Assembly (NCBI RefSeq): GCF_000472385.1
Contig: NZ_AWZU01000038.1
Location: 16,329-80,328, forward strand
Direction of reading: 5' to 3'
From: Bradyrhizobium sp. ARR65
Lineage (GTDB): Bacteria; Pseudomonadota; Alphaproteobacteria; Rhizobiales; Xanthobacteraceae
DNA: 64,000 nucleotides
Below are positions 37,539-46,093 of the stretch, piece by piece. The translations under genes were made by a program, and so were the position numbers. The stretch's first letter is position 1. The number at the start of each line of letters is the position of its first letter. Under the pieces are notes generated by a model, which saw only the letters and a program-made list of their open reading frames with translations, searched no databases and had not been told where the DNA came from.

Positions 37539-39251
37539 TTAAACCTCGTAGTCGACGCCGACGCCGTCGAAGCGGAGACGGTCTTGGATGCGAACTTGGA
37601 GACCGCTTGAATCGTATCCGGTCAAAAGACCCGCTTCAAAAAGCCGGACCACCATCTGCGAGCTGTTTTCGGAGCATCCCGCATCACTCAACAGCTTGAC
37701 CAGGGTCCTATAGCCGATTTCCTCCGATGCAAGTTTTCTAAAGATGGCTCCGACAGCTGGCGCCACGGCATACTTTGTCATTACTTTCCCGGCTTCGTTC
37801 GCAAGAATAAGCCGGGGATTGAGGGTGAAGTCCTCGGGATCGACCTTGTAGTACGTTTCGAGTCGGACATCGCGGCCCATCCAGACTAGCTTGGTCACCG
37901 AATTGAGTTTCTGGGTCAGCTGCCTCACCCACTCAATTCGCCGCGGCACCAATTCTGCGTCAGAAAAGTCGCTGGACAGATGCGGCCTGCTGTGGCGACC
38001 GATCGCAATCATTGTCGAGGCCCGGTCACGGAAATCCTCGATTTTCCAATCCGCTTTGTGAGACTCTTTGACGAGATTTTCAAACCAGCTGCGCCGCTCG
38101 AAGCGCTGGTCGTCGGGCTCCGCAATACGGCGCTTGGTCCAGAATTCCGATTCCGGCTCAGTGAAAGAAGCGAAGTTATAGAATGATGCAAGAAACTCGT
38201 GGTATTGTTCGAATGTCAAACTGTAGCTCTTGCCATACCAGCGGTGAACGTCGTCCGCCTCGTTCGGGTAACGGGAGATCCGATCGATCCCCGCCGCCGC
38301 TGAGACGGCCGACTGCGCGGCCAAATGCACGCCTTGCGAAAATAGCGGGTCTGTGAAACATGCGGAGTCGCCCGCGAGAAAGAACCGCCCGCGCGAATGG
38401 ATGGACGTATCATACGACCAATCGCGCACCACTCGGACCTCGTCGACCCTCTTGGCCGTACCGAGCAGTGCCTTTGCCCAGCGGCAGGCGGACAGCGTTC
38501 GCTGATAGAAATTGTCAAGGCCCTCGTTGCGGATCTCTTCGGCTTTTGACTGATCAACAATGACCCCAACGCTGTAGAGATCGCCCTTGAGCGGTATCAT
38601 CCAGCACCAACCATGCTCGAAGGTGATCGAATAGGTCGTGCCGCGCAAATCTCCTCTGAAGGGATCGGGACAGCGGAAGTAAGACCACACGGCGAGGCTG
38701 CGGTAGAATTCATCATAATCCCGGCAGTCCAGCTTGTTAACCAGGATGCTATCGGAGCCTGACGCATCCACGAGGTAATCGCCCGAAACGGAGCGCAGCC
38801 CGAAAGCATCGTGGATGTCGATTTCGACGTGATCTGGATGGTCGGCCCGGATGTCGGTCACCGAGCAATCCTGGTTCACTTCTCCGCCGCGCTGCTTCAC
38901 CTCGTCGAGCAGCATGGCGTCGAATTCGTCGCGCTTGACCTGAATGGCATGATCGTAGATCCAGCCGCTGACCTGAGGAACCGAGAAGGAGAAAGTCCAC
39001 GGCGCCTGATCAACACCCCACAGGAAGGTCGCCGAGGGCTTGCGGACGAAGCCAGCGGCGTCGATCTGCGGCTTAAGCCCCAGTCGCGCGAGAATCGACA
39101 TGGTTCCAGGCAGCAGCGATTCGCCAATGCGATAGCGTGGATGGTGAAAACGCTCATAGACGCTGACAGAATGCCCCAGCTTGATGAGAGCCAGGGCGGC
39201 AATCGACCCGGCCGGACCGCCGCCGATGACAAGCACCTTACTGCTGGACAT
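37539..39251 (-). CDS. Flavin-dependent halogenase-like protein
   Basis: A 570-residue FADH2-dependent protein. The dinucleotide fold VLVIGGGPAGSIAAL is at residues 6-20, followed by YRIGESLLPGTMSIL. The halogenase signature W-x-W-x-I-P is exact (WCWMIP, 215-220), and Lys71 in FVRKPSATFLWG sits where halogenases of the CmlS/PltA type keep the lysine that directs HOCl. FLAGDSACFTDPLFSQGVHLA is the second flavin motif. A C-terminal region of about 200 residues resembles the extension of carrier-protein-dependent halogenases. It would chlorinate or brominate, or alternatively oxygenate, a substrate probably bound to the cluster's carrier protein. AGGA precedes ATG 39251; the start overlaps the upstream acyltransferase gene by 14 bases. 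Confidence 0.82.
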   Translation of the reverse strand: MSSSKVLVIGGGPAGSIAALALIKLGHSVSVYERFHHPRYRIGESLLPGTMSILARLGLKPQIDAAGFVRKPSATFLWGVDQAPWTFSFSVPQVSGWIYDHAIQVKRDEFDAMLLDEVKQRGGEVNQDCSVTDIRADHPDHVEIDIHDAFGLRSVSGDYLVDASGSDSILVNKLDCRDYDEFYRSLAVWSYFRCPDPFRGDLRGTTYSITFEHGWCWMIPLKGDLYSVGVIVDQSKAEEIRNEGLDNFYQRTLSACRWAKALLGTAKRVDEVRVVRDWSYDTSIHSRGRFFLAGDSACFTDPLFSQGVHLAAQSAVSAAAGIDRISRYPNEADDVHRWYGKSYSLTFEQYHEFLASFYNFASFTEPESEFWTKRRIAEPDDQRFERRSWFENLVKESHKADWKIEDFRDRASTMIAIGRHSRPHLSSDFSDAELVPRRIEWVRQLTQKLNSVTKLVWMGRDVRLETYYKVDPEDFTLNPRLILANEAGKVMTKYAVAPAVGAIFRKLASEEIGYRTLVKLLSDAGCSENSSQMVVRLFEAGLLTGYDSSGLQVRIQDRLRFDGVGVDYEV

Positions 39252-39897
39252 AAATATCCGTCCTTTGAATTGATTTCATGCGAGAGGAAGAGAATGCGAG
39301 CATGCCGCTAGCGAGATTCTCCGTCAGGCACGTGCCCGCGAGAACATGAGCTTCGGGTCCGACCGCAACGCTAGGGCAGACAACACAGGAGAGACCAAAA
39401 AAACATCCGTCACCTACGACGGCGGAGTTGCCGCACTGGAAACCGGGTGCCAGGAACACCCTCTCTCCAATTCGGCTATGGTGACCCACACCGCACTGAT
39501 AATTTAGAATCGTGAAGGCGCCGATCACAGCGTTCACCCCGACGCGGCAGAATGGTCCGACCAGCGCGCCGGGAGCTATTCTTGCCGAGCACGCAACATT
39601 GGCGGTCTCATGCACGAGCGGAGGAAATCGATCGCGCAGCTCCGGGCCTATCCAGCTCCGCATGACGGCACGACGCGCCGGATCCGAAACCGCAAACACG
39701 AACGCAGCAGCACGATCGTGGAACCAGGAACGCTTAAAGGTGACCGTGCGAGCGCCCGGCGTCGCAACAAGTTCGCCTTCAAGCGATAGGAATCCAGCCA
39801 CTTTGAACTGTTTTCGATCAGGAGACCGTGCGCACTCGACATAGCTGGCGACCTCGAGTGCGAACTTTTCGGCTCCGATGATGAAGATATCGGTCAT
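39238..39897 (-). CDS. PglD/NeuD-like sugar or amino O/N-acyltransferase
   Basis: A 219-residue acyltransferase. The N-terminal PglD-type nucleotide-like domain (MTDIFIIGAEKFALEVASYV) is followed by a left-handed beta-helix of hexapeptide repeats (ARIAPGALVGPFCRVGVNAVIG, GERVFLAPGFQCGNSAVVGDG), with the catalytic histidine pair in CGVGHHSRIGE. Such enzymes transfer acetyl groups from acetyl-CoA to an amino group on a sugar or amino acid. ATG at 39897 overlaps the upstream ligase stop by ATGA, so translation is coupled. In this operon the acceptor may be the diaminopropionate amine. Confidence 0.82.
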   Translation of the reverse strand: MTDIFIIGAEKFALEVASYVECARSPDRKQFKVAGFLSLEGELVATPGARTVTFKRSWFHDRAAAFVFAVSDPARRAVMRSWIGPELRDRFPPLVHETANVACSARIAPGALVGPFCRVGVNAVIGAFTILNYQCGVGHHSRIGERVFLAPGFQCGNSAVVGDGCFFGLSCVVCPSVAVGPEAHVLAGTCLTENLASGMLAFSSSRMKSIQRTDIYVQQ

Positions 39898-41243
39898 AGC
39901 CGGACCCGCTTTTTCTTAAAGCGATCCGACATTTGGATGTGATCAACCAAGGTTACGCGACTTGGAATCTTAAAGCGCGGCACTCGTTCACCTAAGAACT
40001 CGTGGATTGACTTCTGAAGTTCGGACTTGTTCATCGGCCCCTTTGGCAAGACATCCACCCACACAGCCTGACCTGTGATTGCATTCGGCATGCCATAGAC
40101 CACACAGTCCGCGACCTCCGGATGGCCCAGCAGGATGGTCTCGAGCTCGAGGGGGATGACTTTCTCGCCTCCCACATTGATCACCTCCTTCAGGCGACCG
40201 CGGAGCCGTATGTAACCGTCATCGGTCAATTCGGCTGCGTCACCCGTGCGAAACCATCCGTCCTCTGTCACGGCGGCTTCGGAGGAGTTGAGGTAACCAA
40301 TAAATTGATTGCTGCTCCTGAGCTGCAGTTCACCGTCGCAAATTCGAAACTCCTGCGAGTCACTGTCTATCTTGAACAGCGCACTTGCCGAGCGAGGACC
40401 CCTGGTGGTGGCAATGCCGGTTTCAGACGTACCGAACGTCTGAACAAAGCGAATCTTGGGAAATGTCGCTCGGAGCCGCGCAAGCAATTCCTCAGGCATC
40501 GGCTCTGTTCCATAGGTGACAAGCCTCAGGCTAGACAGATCATGGCGCGTATACGCGCCGCTGAGCAGGACGAGGTTCAAAAATGTCGGAGTTGTCGGCA
40601 ATACATTGACGCGCTGGGCCTCGATGGTAGCGCAGATCGCGTCTGGGTGGCGCGCGCCCGGGATGACCGCGGTGCCCCCGGAAAGCAAGGTTTTTATTAG
40701 CGTGTTCAGCCCGCCGATATGATCAAATAGCAGAAACAGAAGAACGGATACATGGTTGTGGGCGCCTGGCTTTTTGCGGATCTGAAGAAGCCGATCAAAA
40801 TCATGCAGGATTGCCTTGGGCTTTCCAGTGCTTCCGCTCGACAGTAGCACCAGACCTGATGCGTTCCTCTGGCGTAGAGTACCATAGAGCTCATGATCTC
40901 CACTCGCGCCAAGAGGCTCGATTCCCCCCTCTTGGGACGGCGTGATGAGAAATCTCGCTCCGCATTCCGACCTGAGGACGGGTATCAGCTCTTGTCTTAA
41001 ATTGACGATTGGGATCGCAATCGCCTTGAGGCAGGCAAGCGCGAGCAATGTGACTATTCCTGGAATAGAAAAGTCCGAGTTCAGGATCACCGGGTCTCCC
41101 GCGGAGACCTTGTGTTGCCTCAAACCCTCGATCTGCAATTCTATTTCGTTGGCCAGCCACGCGAACGTCACGCGATCGGCGCCATCAACCAGGGCAACCT
41201 CCTTGCCGCGCGCGATGATTTCGGTCAACCAATTGACTGGCAT
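39894..41243 (-). CDS. Stand-alone adenylation enzyme / acyl-ACP ligase
   Basis: A 449-residue ANL enzyme. Core motifs: VLLSSGSTGKPKAILHD (A3, about 133-149), VQTFGTSETGIATTRGP (A5), GELQLRSSNQFIGY, GWFRTGDAAELTDDGYIRLRGR (A7) and VINVGGEKVIPLELE (A8). The C-terminal lysine motif is reduced to DRFKKKRVRL. ATG at 41243 overlaps the SDR stop codon by one base. With a free-standing carrier protein two genes upstream, it most likely loads a carboxylic acid onto that carrier. The specificity pocket cannot be decoded with confidence by eye. The N-terminus is short compared with CoA ligases (about 500-550 residues). Confidence 0.85.
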   Translation of the reverse strand: MPVNWLTEIIARGKEVALVDGADRVTFAWLANEIELQIEGLRQHKVSAGDPVILNSDFSIPGIVTLLALACLKAIAIPIVNLRQELIPVLRSECGARFLITPSQEGGIEPLGASGDHELYGTLRQRNASGLVLLSSGSTGKPKAILHDFDRLLQIRKKPGAHNHVSVLLFLLFDHIGGLNTLIKTLLSGGTAVIPGARHPDAICATIEAQRVNVLPTTPTFLNLVLLSGAYTRHDLSSLRLVTYGTEPMPEELLARLRATFPKIRFVQTFGTSETGIATTRGPRSASALFKIDSDSQEFRICDGELQLRSSNQFIGYLNSSEAAVTEDGWFRTGDAAELTDDGYIRLRGRLKEVINVGGEKVIPLELETILLGHPEVADCVVYGMPNAITGQAVWVDVLPKGPMNKSELQKSIHEFLGERVPRFKIPSRVTLVDHIQMSDRFKKKRVRL

Positions 41244-41941
41244 CACTTTACCCCACCCAAAAAGATGGTTTCGCCAGTAACCATTCTCGCGCCCTCGGAG
41301 AGAAGAAAATCGATCGGACCGACCAAGTCGGAAAACTCGCATACCCGAGGTATCGCTTGACGCGCGACGAGAGCCTCGATCTTTTCGGCAGGCACCGAGC
41401 GAGTCAGCGCAGTGCGGACGGGAGGTAGCCCGAGCGCGTTCACACGGATGTTGAGCGGCGCTAATTCATGCGCGAGCGTCCTCGTGGCCTGCTCGATCGC
41501 TGCCTTGCTCGCCGCGTAGGCCATCTGGCCTTCCAGCGAATAGATCGTGGCGACAGTGGTCAAGTTGATAATCGAGGGATATGGATGACAAGACCGCCGA
41601 AACAGCTTGACGGCCTCTCGGATACAATTGAACGCTGAGAAGACGTTCAGCTCGAACATACGGCGGATCTCTTCATCCCGAAGCAACAGGAAGGGCGCCA
41701 TCCGCGCCACAGCCGCATTGTTTATCAGGGCATCGATCGACCCATATTCCTTTCGGATCTGTCTAAACATCCCCGACAACCGAACCGTATCGGCCAAGTC
41801 AACTTTAAAATGGCGCCCACCGAAAGGGCGCCCTTCCGGCACGGTCCGCGAACAGCCGAGCACCTCGTGCCCTGAGTCGATCGCATGCTGTGCGAGCTTG
41901 CGACCAATGCCGCGGCTAACTCCGGTGATGAGGATACGCAT
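41243..41941 (-). CDS. Short-chain dehydrogenase/reductase
   Basis: A 232-residue SDR of the FabG-like type. TGVSRGIGRKLA (6-17) binds NAD(P), INNAAVARM is the NNAG motif, and the catalytic Tyr and Lys are in AYAASKAA. The residue 13 before the Tyr, usually Ser, is Thr (INLTTVATIYS), an uncommon but tolerated substitution. It likely reduces a carbonyl group of a carrier-bound or free intermediate. The start at 41941 follows the family N-terminus; a longer frame to 41989 overlaps the carrier protein gene. Its stop overlaps the ligase start, so the two are coupled. Confidence 0.85.
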   Translation of the reverse strand: MRILITGVSRGIGRKLAQHAIDSGHEVLGCSRTVPEGRPFGGRHFKVDLADTVRLSGMFRQIRKEYGSIDALINNAAVARMAPFLLLRDEEIRRMFELNVFSAFNCIREAVKLFRRSCHPYPSIINLTTVATIYSLEGQMAYAASKAAIEQATRTLAHELAPLNIRVNALGLPPVRTALTRSVPAEKIEALVARQAIPRVCEFSDLVGPIDFLLSEGARMVTGETIFLGGVK

Positions 41942-41963
41942 CAGGTGGCTGACTACGATAACC

Positions 41964-42233
41964 CTACGCAGCGCGCTCGCACGGTTCATCGAGCTCTTCC
42001 ACTATGAAGTCGATGAGGTTTGCGATGCTCCGAAATGGACTAACTTGCCGCGAGACGGCTCGTTGCGAGGTCAGGCTAATCGTTCGGCCCATCTGCTCCT
42101 CGACCTTTTCCTCAAGGAGAAGCAGGAAATTGACGAGCTGCATAGAATCAAAAATTCCTTTATCGCCAAACAGCTGAATAAGCTCGGCTCGGTCGAGGTC
42201 GATTGGGTTAGAGCGGCTAACGTCCATCATCAT
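41964..42233 (-). CDS. Acyl/peptidyl carrier protein
   Basis: An 89-residue free-standing carrier protein. The phosphopantetheine serine is in KGIFDSMQLVNFLLLLEE (Ser30), where DS-M/L is the invariant attachment motif, followed by the amphipathic helix EEKVEEQMG. Three ATG codons lie in tandem at 42233, 42230 and 42227, the first preceded by AGAAGA; an upstream GTG or ATG is less likely. It is the first gene of the diaminopropionate operon and probably carries the acyl or amino acid substrate for the halogenase and SDR. A phosphopantetheinyl transferase is not in the window. Confidence 0.85.
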   Translation of the reverse strand: MMMDVSRSNPIDLDRAELIQLFGDKGIFDSMQLVNFLLLLEEKVEEQMGRTISLTSQRAVSRQVSPFRSIANLIDFIVEELDEPCERAA

Positions 42234-42702
42234 TAGGCATCTTCTGATCAACGGTACCAGTTCAGAGCGCATGCACTTCTCCGTCTAGCGGTGACCGGTC
42301 TCTCTGCTGGTCAGTGCATGAATTGGGCCACCGCCATATGGCCAGCAACGGATGCCTTCCGTGCGCAATGTCGCGTTATCAACATGCGCTTGGCAGATCC
42401 CAAACGCGAGGCGGTTTGCTTTCGGACAGTACGGTCTTCCGCGCTTGCTTCGAGACCAGCTGCGGCGCTCGCGTGCATGCGGTTGCTCGCGGGTTGCCAT
42501 GTGCCTTGGCTTGCCGATGACGATTATGCCCAGCCGTCCGCCCGTTGGTCGGCGCGCCATTGGCCGGCCTTGATCGCCTGAGCGCACCACTCAAAGTCCG
42601 ACTCCCTTTGTTTCCGAAAAATGCAATCCGGCATCCTTGGCGCGTCCCTCCGGCGAGTGTGGGAGTCGGGCTAGCCGATTTGGCTCACTCAAGTCTCTAA
42701 GC
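42234..42702. promoter_or_regulatory. Divergent promoter region: biosynthetic operon and tts-box gene
   Basis: The region separates the minus-strand biosynthetic operon from the plus-strand tts-box-like promoter. Short frames on either strand have no recognisable content. The operon promoter must lie here, but no motif such as a nod box or -24/-12 element is visible. Confidence 0.4.
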
Positions 42703-42732
42703 GCGTCAGCTTGCCGACAGCTGATCCTAATA
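42703..42732 (+). promoter_or_regulatory. tts-box-like promoter of the TtsI type III secretion regulon
   Basis: The sequence contains GTCAGCTTGCCGACAGCT then GATCCTAATA, resembling the rhizobial tts box (GTCAGCTT-N-TCG-AAAGCT followed by a C/TA-rich right part). TtsI binds such boxes and activates effector genes after flavonoid induction. Differences from the consensus are at two central positions. Confidence 0.65.
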
Positions 42733-42794
42733 GAGGGAGAACCAGAGAGCGAATCTGCTCAGGACAGCGAACCGACTCAAGCGGAGGGGATACG

Positions 42795-43437
42795 GACCCA
42801 TTTAACAGCACCAACCCATTCGACTGGGATTTCGCTGCTTACAACGCCGCGGTGACACAACCGCAACAGCAGCAACCGGAGTTTTGAGCCGTACTTGGAT
42901 GAAGTCCCGCAGCTTGATACCACAGCCGTCGCAGGGGTTCCTGACGAAGACCCTAGACTCACCGAGGCGTTGGAATTTGGGGCCAGCGGTCCTCATCGCG
43001 AAAACGCAGTCACCAGAGGCGTCAGGCACGTCGCTGCGCAGCACAGCGCGCGGGAAGCTTCGAGTTGGCCGAGCGAGCTGAGTACGGAAGGTCACGATCA
43101 GGATTCGCTGCGAGGGATGATCGGCGAAGCCGTCCTAGCATCGTCTCTCAGGCTAACCGCGCACGACCACCGAGCACCGGATCCCGGAGAAGCCGTTCGT
43201 CAGTTCAACTGGAGCGACGCCGCGAATATGTCCGAACCTATTCATTCCGCAGATAGAACTACGGATATCGACACGGATTGTTGTCATGAGTTCCCACGGA
43301 GGCCCTCAATGGCAGCGCGCCCGAGCTTACAGGGCTGCGGAGGCATCCGCCTGCCTACCGTTCTGGCGATACCGCTGTTGGTCGGTCGTGATGACGACGG
43401 AAAGAATGCCAATATTGAAGTTTTCGTGCTGAATTAG
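42795..43437 (+). pseudogene. Possible decayed type III effector gene
   Basis: About 65 bases after the tts-box-like element a frame reads DPFNSTNPFDWDFAAYNAA then VTQPQQQQPEF and stops near 42886. Skipping one base there the sense continues EPYLDEVPQLDTTAVAGVPDEDPRL and on to 43437. The codon before DPFN is ACG, preceded at short distance by GGAGGGG, which looks like an ATG-to-ACG loss of the start. A Ser/Asn/Thr-rich N-terminus and polar, low-complexity composition are typical of secreted effectors. No known effector family is recognised, so identity is inferred from promoter and style. At least one frameshift and a lost start make it inactive. Confidence 0.45.
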
Positions 43438-43486
43438 GCAAGGCGCCATCAGCCTGGCTAGTCTAATAGTGAACCTGTCTCCGCGG

Positions 43487-46093
43487 TCAGCAAGCCGCAG
43501 GCAAGTGGACGACCGCCTGGCCGTCCGTGATGTCGACGACTTCCTTGCGCTTCCTTCCGCCATCGTATCGCAATTCGAACGTCACTTCCGGTGCGGATGG
43601 GGCAAAGGGCTCGGGCGTAAGGCTGATCAACCCCTCCCCCAGATTCAAAATTATCGGTCGATCCGCCCGGAATCGGGCGTCAAGCAGCACGAAGTCCAAT
43701 CGGAGACATTGGAGCCGCACGTTGAGCCGCCGCCGCACGCCGTCACGTGGCCAGATGTGTAGGGTGTGAGCGACCGTCTCCACGATGCCACCGTAACAAA
43801 CCTGCCCAAAGATGGGATCGTCGGCAACGATCGTCGCAGCAGCCCGGACCGCCCCACAAAATCCTAGGTCGATCTCGCACGAGTAATACCATGTTCCGCG
43901 GTGATGCGGCTGACCGAGCCATGTGATCCCGCGCGGCGCCGGCTCGAAGCCGCCACCCGCTGCTCCGTCATTCTCCTCGCCCGGATACCAATAGCCATGA
44001 CCCGCCGACGCAGGGCCGCTGTTCAGCGAAGCCCACGCGCTGAGTTGTGACGCATACCCGAGACGAAGGAGCGGATGCGGCTCGTCTGCATCGTTCAGCG
44101 CATGATCAAGCAGCGCCCAGCCGCCCATCTGCGACATGTAAGTCAGCGTATAGGCGTCCCCGGCAGTCCCGCGATAATCGCTGCCCAGGTAGTAATAAGC
44201 AGGTTCTAGCCAGCCACGGCAGAACAAATTTGCAGCAATCTGACGCTCCGCGAACGCACGCGCTGCCGCCTTCGAAACGCCCATAGCGACGGGGTCATCA
44301 AGGGCCGAGCGCGCCAGTGCCTGCGTTGATTCGAAGGCTGTGGAATCGAACGGATATTCCGACTTGAACAGGTCCGCCTTCGGATCGACGAAGGCGCGCA
44401 CCTTACGCGCCCAGTGCGCCTCCAAGATGGCCGCCTCGCGCGTCAAGCCCGCCGTCGTGAGCGCCGAAACCAGTTCGGGGATCACACATTCGTTGTAGAA
44501 GCCAGTGCGGTAGGCAGACCACATCACCACGCGCATCGGCAACGTGAACATGGCCAGCGCGGTACCGTAGGCGCGTACCAGATAATCTCGTGCGCTCTGG
44601 CGGGTGGGTATCGCGGGGTGGTCACGCGCGATGCGGTGCATCGCCAAATACATCGCGAAGATATGCGGATAGTCATAAGGCCGCCAGATATGCAGGCGGC
44701 CCTTTGGGCCGGGATCGCTGCTTTCCCGGTTCTGCTTCCAATCAGGTATGCCGTAGAGACCGTAGGCGTAGTCCTCCTGTGTGGTACGCTGCAGCCCGCC
44801 CCAGACGAACTTATCAATATACCGATCCAGCGCCGCCACCTCGGCCACATCAGGATGCTCGGCATTTTTGGTCGCGAGGTAAGCGGGCTTGCTCAGCCCG
44901 GGATCGTCGCACGTCACCTCGTAGATGCGCCAGCCCTTGATCCGGTCGTAATTGTCCGGGCCGAGCAGGACCTGCGTTTCCATGTTCCACTCGCCAAACA
45001 AACCGTCGTACCATTTGGACGGATCACGATGCTGTCGCTTCATGATGAAAGATGCGCGCTTCTTCATCATCGTCTCGACAGGCTCGGTAGCGAAAAATTC
45101 AAGAAAGGTCTGTCGCGCGCCCGGCTGGTGCAAGGTCAGCCGGTTCTCGCCCAATCGCGAAAACCGGACCCGCCACAGTCGCCTGCCAGCCCGATCCGGC
45201 AACCGTTGCACCACCGTGTCCCCGCTAAATTCCGCTTCGATTCGCTCCACCGGAATGGAGGACGCGAGCGCTATGTCGACATGCAGGTCGTTAGGAACCG
45301 TCATGCCCGGCATTACTTCCACGTCCACCAGACCGGCGTCCGCGATAGCCCTGCGCGCCGCCTCGTAATCGGCAACCCACTGGAAGCGGAGACGGTAACG
45401 CCGTTGTTCGGTCGGCGACAGGGACAGGGAATGGGTCGGCTGTCGCCAGCGAGTCCCGCCCGCTGCTGCCTCGCCAGCGGCCGCGCCCCCCAATATATAG
45501 GCGCACCACGTCCCACTGGCTTCGGCCGAATCCTTGTGGACATCCCAGTATTCCAATGATGTGTCCGCTTCCGGTAAGAGCATAAGGAAGGGACCGATGC
45601 TGTTGCCGCGAATCCACAAGATGTGCGATCCATGCCCCGAGACGAAGCTGTGCTTCAAAACATTCATGGAAGCCGGTTGCCCTGCCGGAAATTCGGTGTT
45701 CATCGGCATGGGCAAATAGAGGTCGCCCACCTCCACGCTTGCCATGCCGTCGTTCCGCAGCATGATCTCCCACGTCAATCCAGCCTCGTCGACTGCGAGG
45801 TGGGTCGAGAGAAGGACGTCGGCATGGCGGGCTGCTAGTTCAAGGGCCGCGCTATGCATCGGCTTCGTTGCTTCAACGCCGGTTCGAAGCGTATGCCACT
45901 CTGATCCGGCACGCCGAACTCTAGCGTGAGCCGTCCCCAGTACGGCTCCAGGCAAGACATAATCCGTGTCATACGTATCGTTACGATTACGCAACGAGGT
46001 AATGCCGTCTTGTGTGCACCCAACGACGAAGGGAGAGTCGGCCGCCTTCAACACCATTGCAATCTTGCGCTGCGGCCGATTGGCTGTCTGCAT
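43487..46093 (-). CDS. DUF5695 family protein, predicted carbohydrate-active
   Basis: An 868-residue protein whose segments (VLKHSFVSGHGSHILWIRGNSIGPFLML, WDVHKDSAEASGTWCAYI, YPHIFAMYLAMHRIARDH, GFYNECVIPELVSALTTAGL, YLGSDYRGTAGDAYTLTYMSQMGGW) match the DUF5695 family as I remember it: an N-terminal beta-sandwich, a long alpha/alpha toroid-like catalytic-type region and a C-terminal beta domain. These are suspected glycan-degrading or lyase-like enzymes. ATG at 46093 has GGGAG 8 bases upstream and begins MQTANRPQRK; no clear signal peptide is present. The gene is intact and unusually large for this debris-rich stretch. It has no partner, transporter or regulator beside it. Confidence 0.75.
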   Translation of the reverse strand: MQTANRPQRKIAMVLKAADSPFVVGCTQDGITSLRNRNDTYDTDYVLPGAVLGTAHARVRRAGSEWHTLRTGVEATKPMHSAALELAARHADVLLSTHLAVDEAGLTWEIMLRNDGMASVEVGDLYLPMPMNTEFPAGQPASMNVLKHSFVSGHGSHILWIRGNSIGPFLMLLPEADTSLEYWDVHKDSAEASGTWCAYILGGAAAGEAAAGGTRWRQPTHSLSLSPTEQRRYRLRFQWVADYEAARRAIADAGLVDVEVMPGMTVPNDLHVDIALASSIPVERIEAEFSGDTVVQRLPDRAGRRLWRVRFSRLGENRLTLHQPGARQTFLEFFATEPVETMMKKRASFIMKRQHRDPSKWYDGLFGEWNMETQVLLGPDNYDRIKGWRIYEVTCDDPGLSKPAYLATKNAEHPDVAEVAALDRYIDKFVWGGLQRTTQEDYAYGLYGIPDWKQNRESSDPGPKGRLHIWRPYDYPHIFAMYLAMHRIARDHPAIPTRQSARDYLVRAYGTALAMFTLPMRVVMWSAYRTGFYNECVIPELVSALTTAGLTREAAILEAHWARKVRAFVDPKADLFKSEYPFDSTAFESTQALARSALDDPVAMGVSKAAARAFAERQIAANLFCRGWLEPAYYYLGSDYRGTAGDAYTLTYMSQMGGWALLDHALNDADEPHPLLRLGYASQLSAWASLNSGPASAGHGYWYPGEENDGAAGGGFEPAPRGITWLGQPHHRGTWYYSCEIDLGFCGAVRAAATIVADDPIFGQVCYGGIVETVAHTLHIWPRDGVRRRLNVRLQCLRLDFVLLDARFRADRPIILNLGEGLISLTPEPFAPSAPEVTFELRYDGGRKRKEVVDITDGQAVVHLPAAC

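Noticed and set aside
44414..45559. Long plus-strand frame of 381 codons
   Set aside because: It is antisense to the well-supported DUF5695 gene, is rich in Arg/His/Pro, and shows no fold. A shadow frame.
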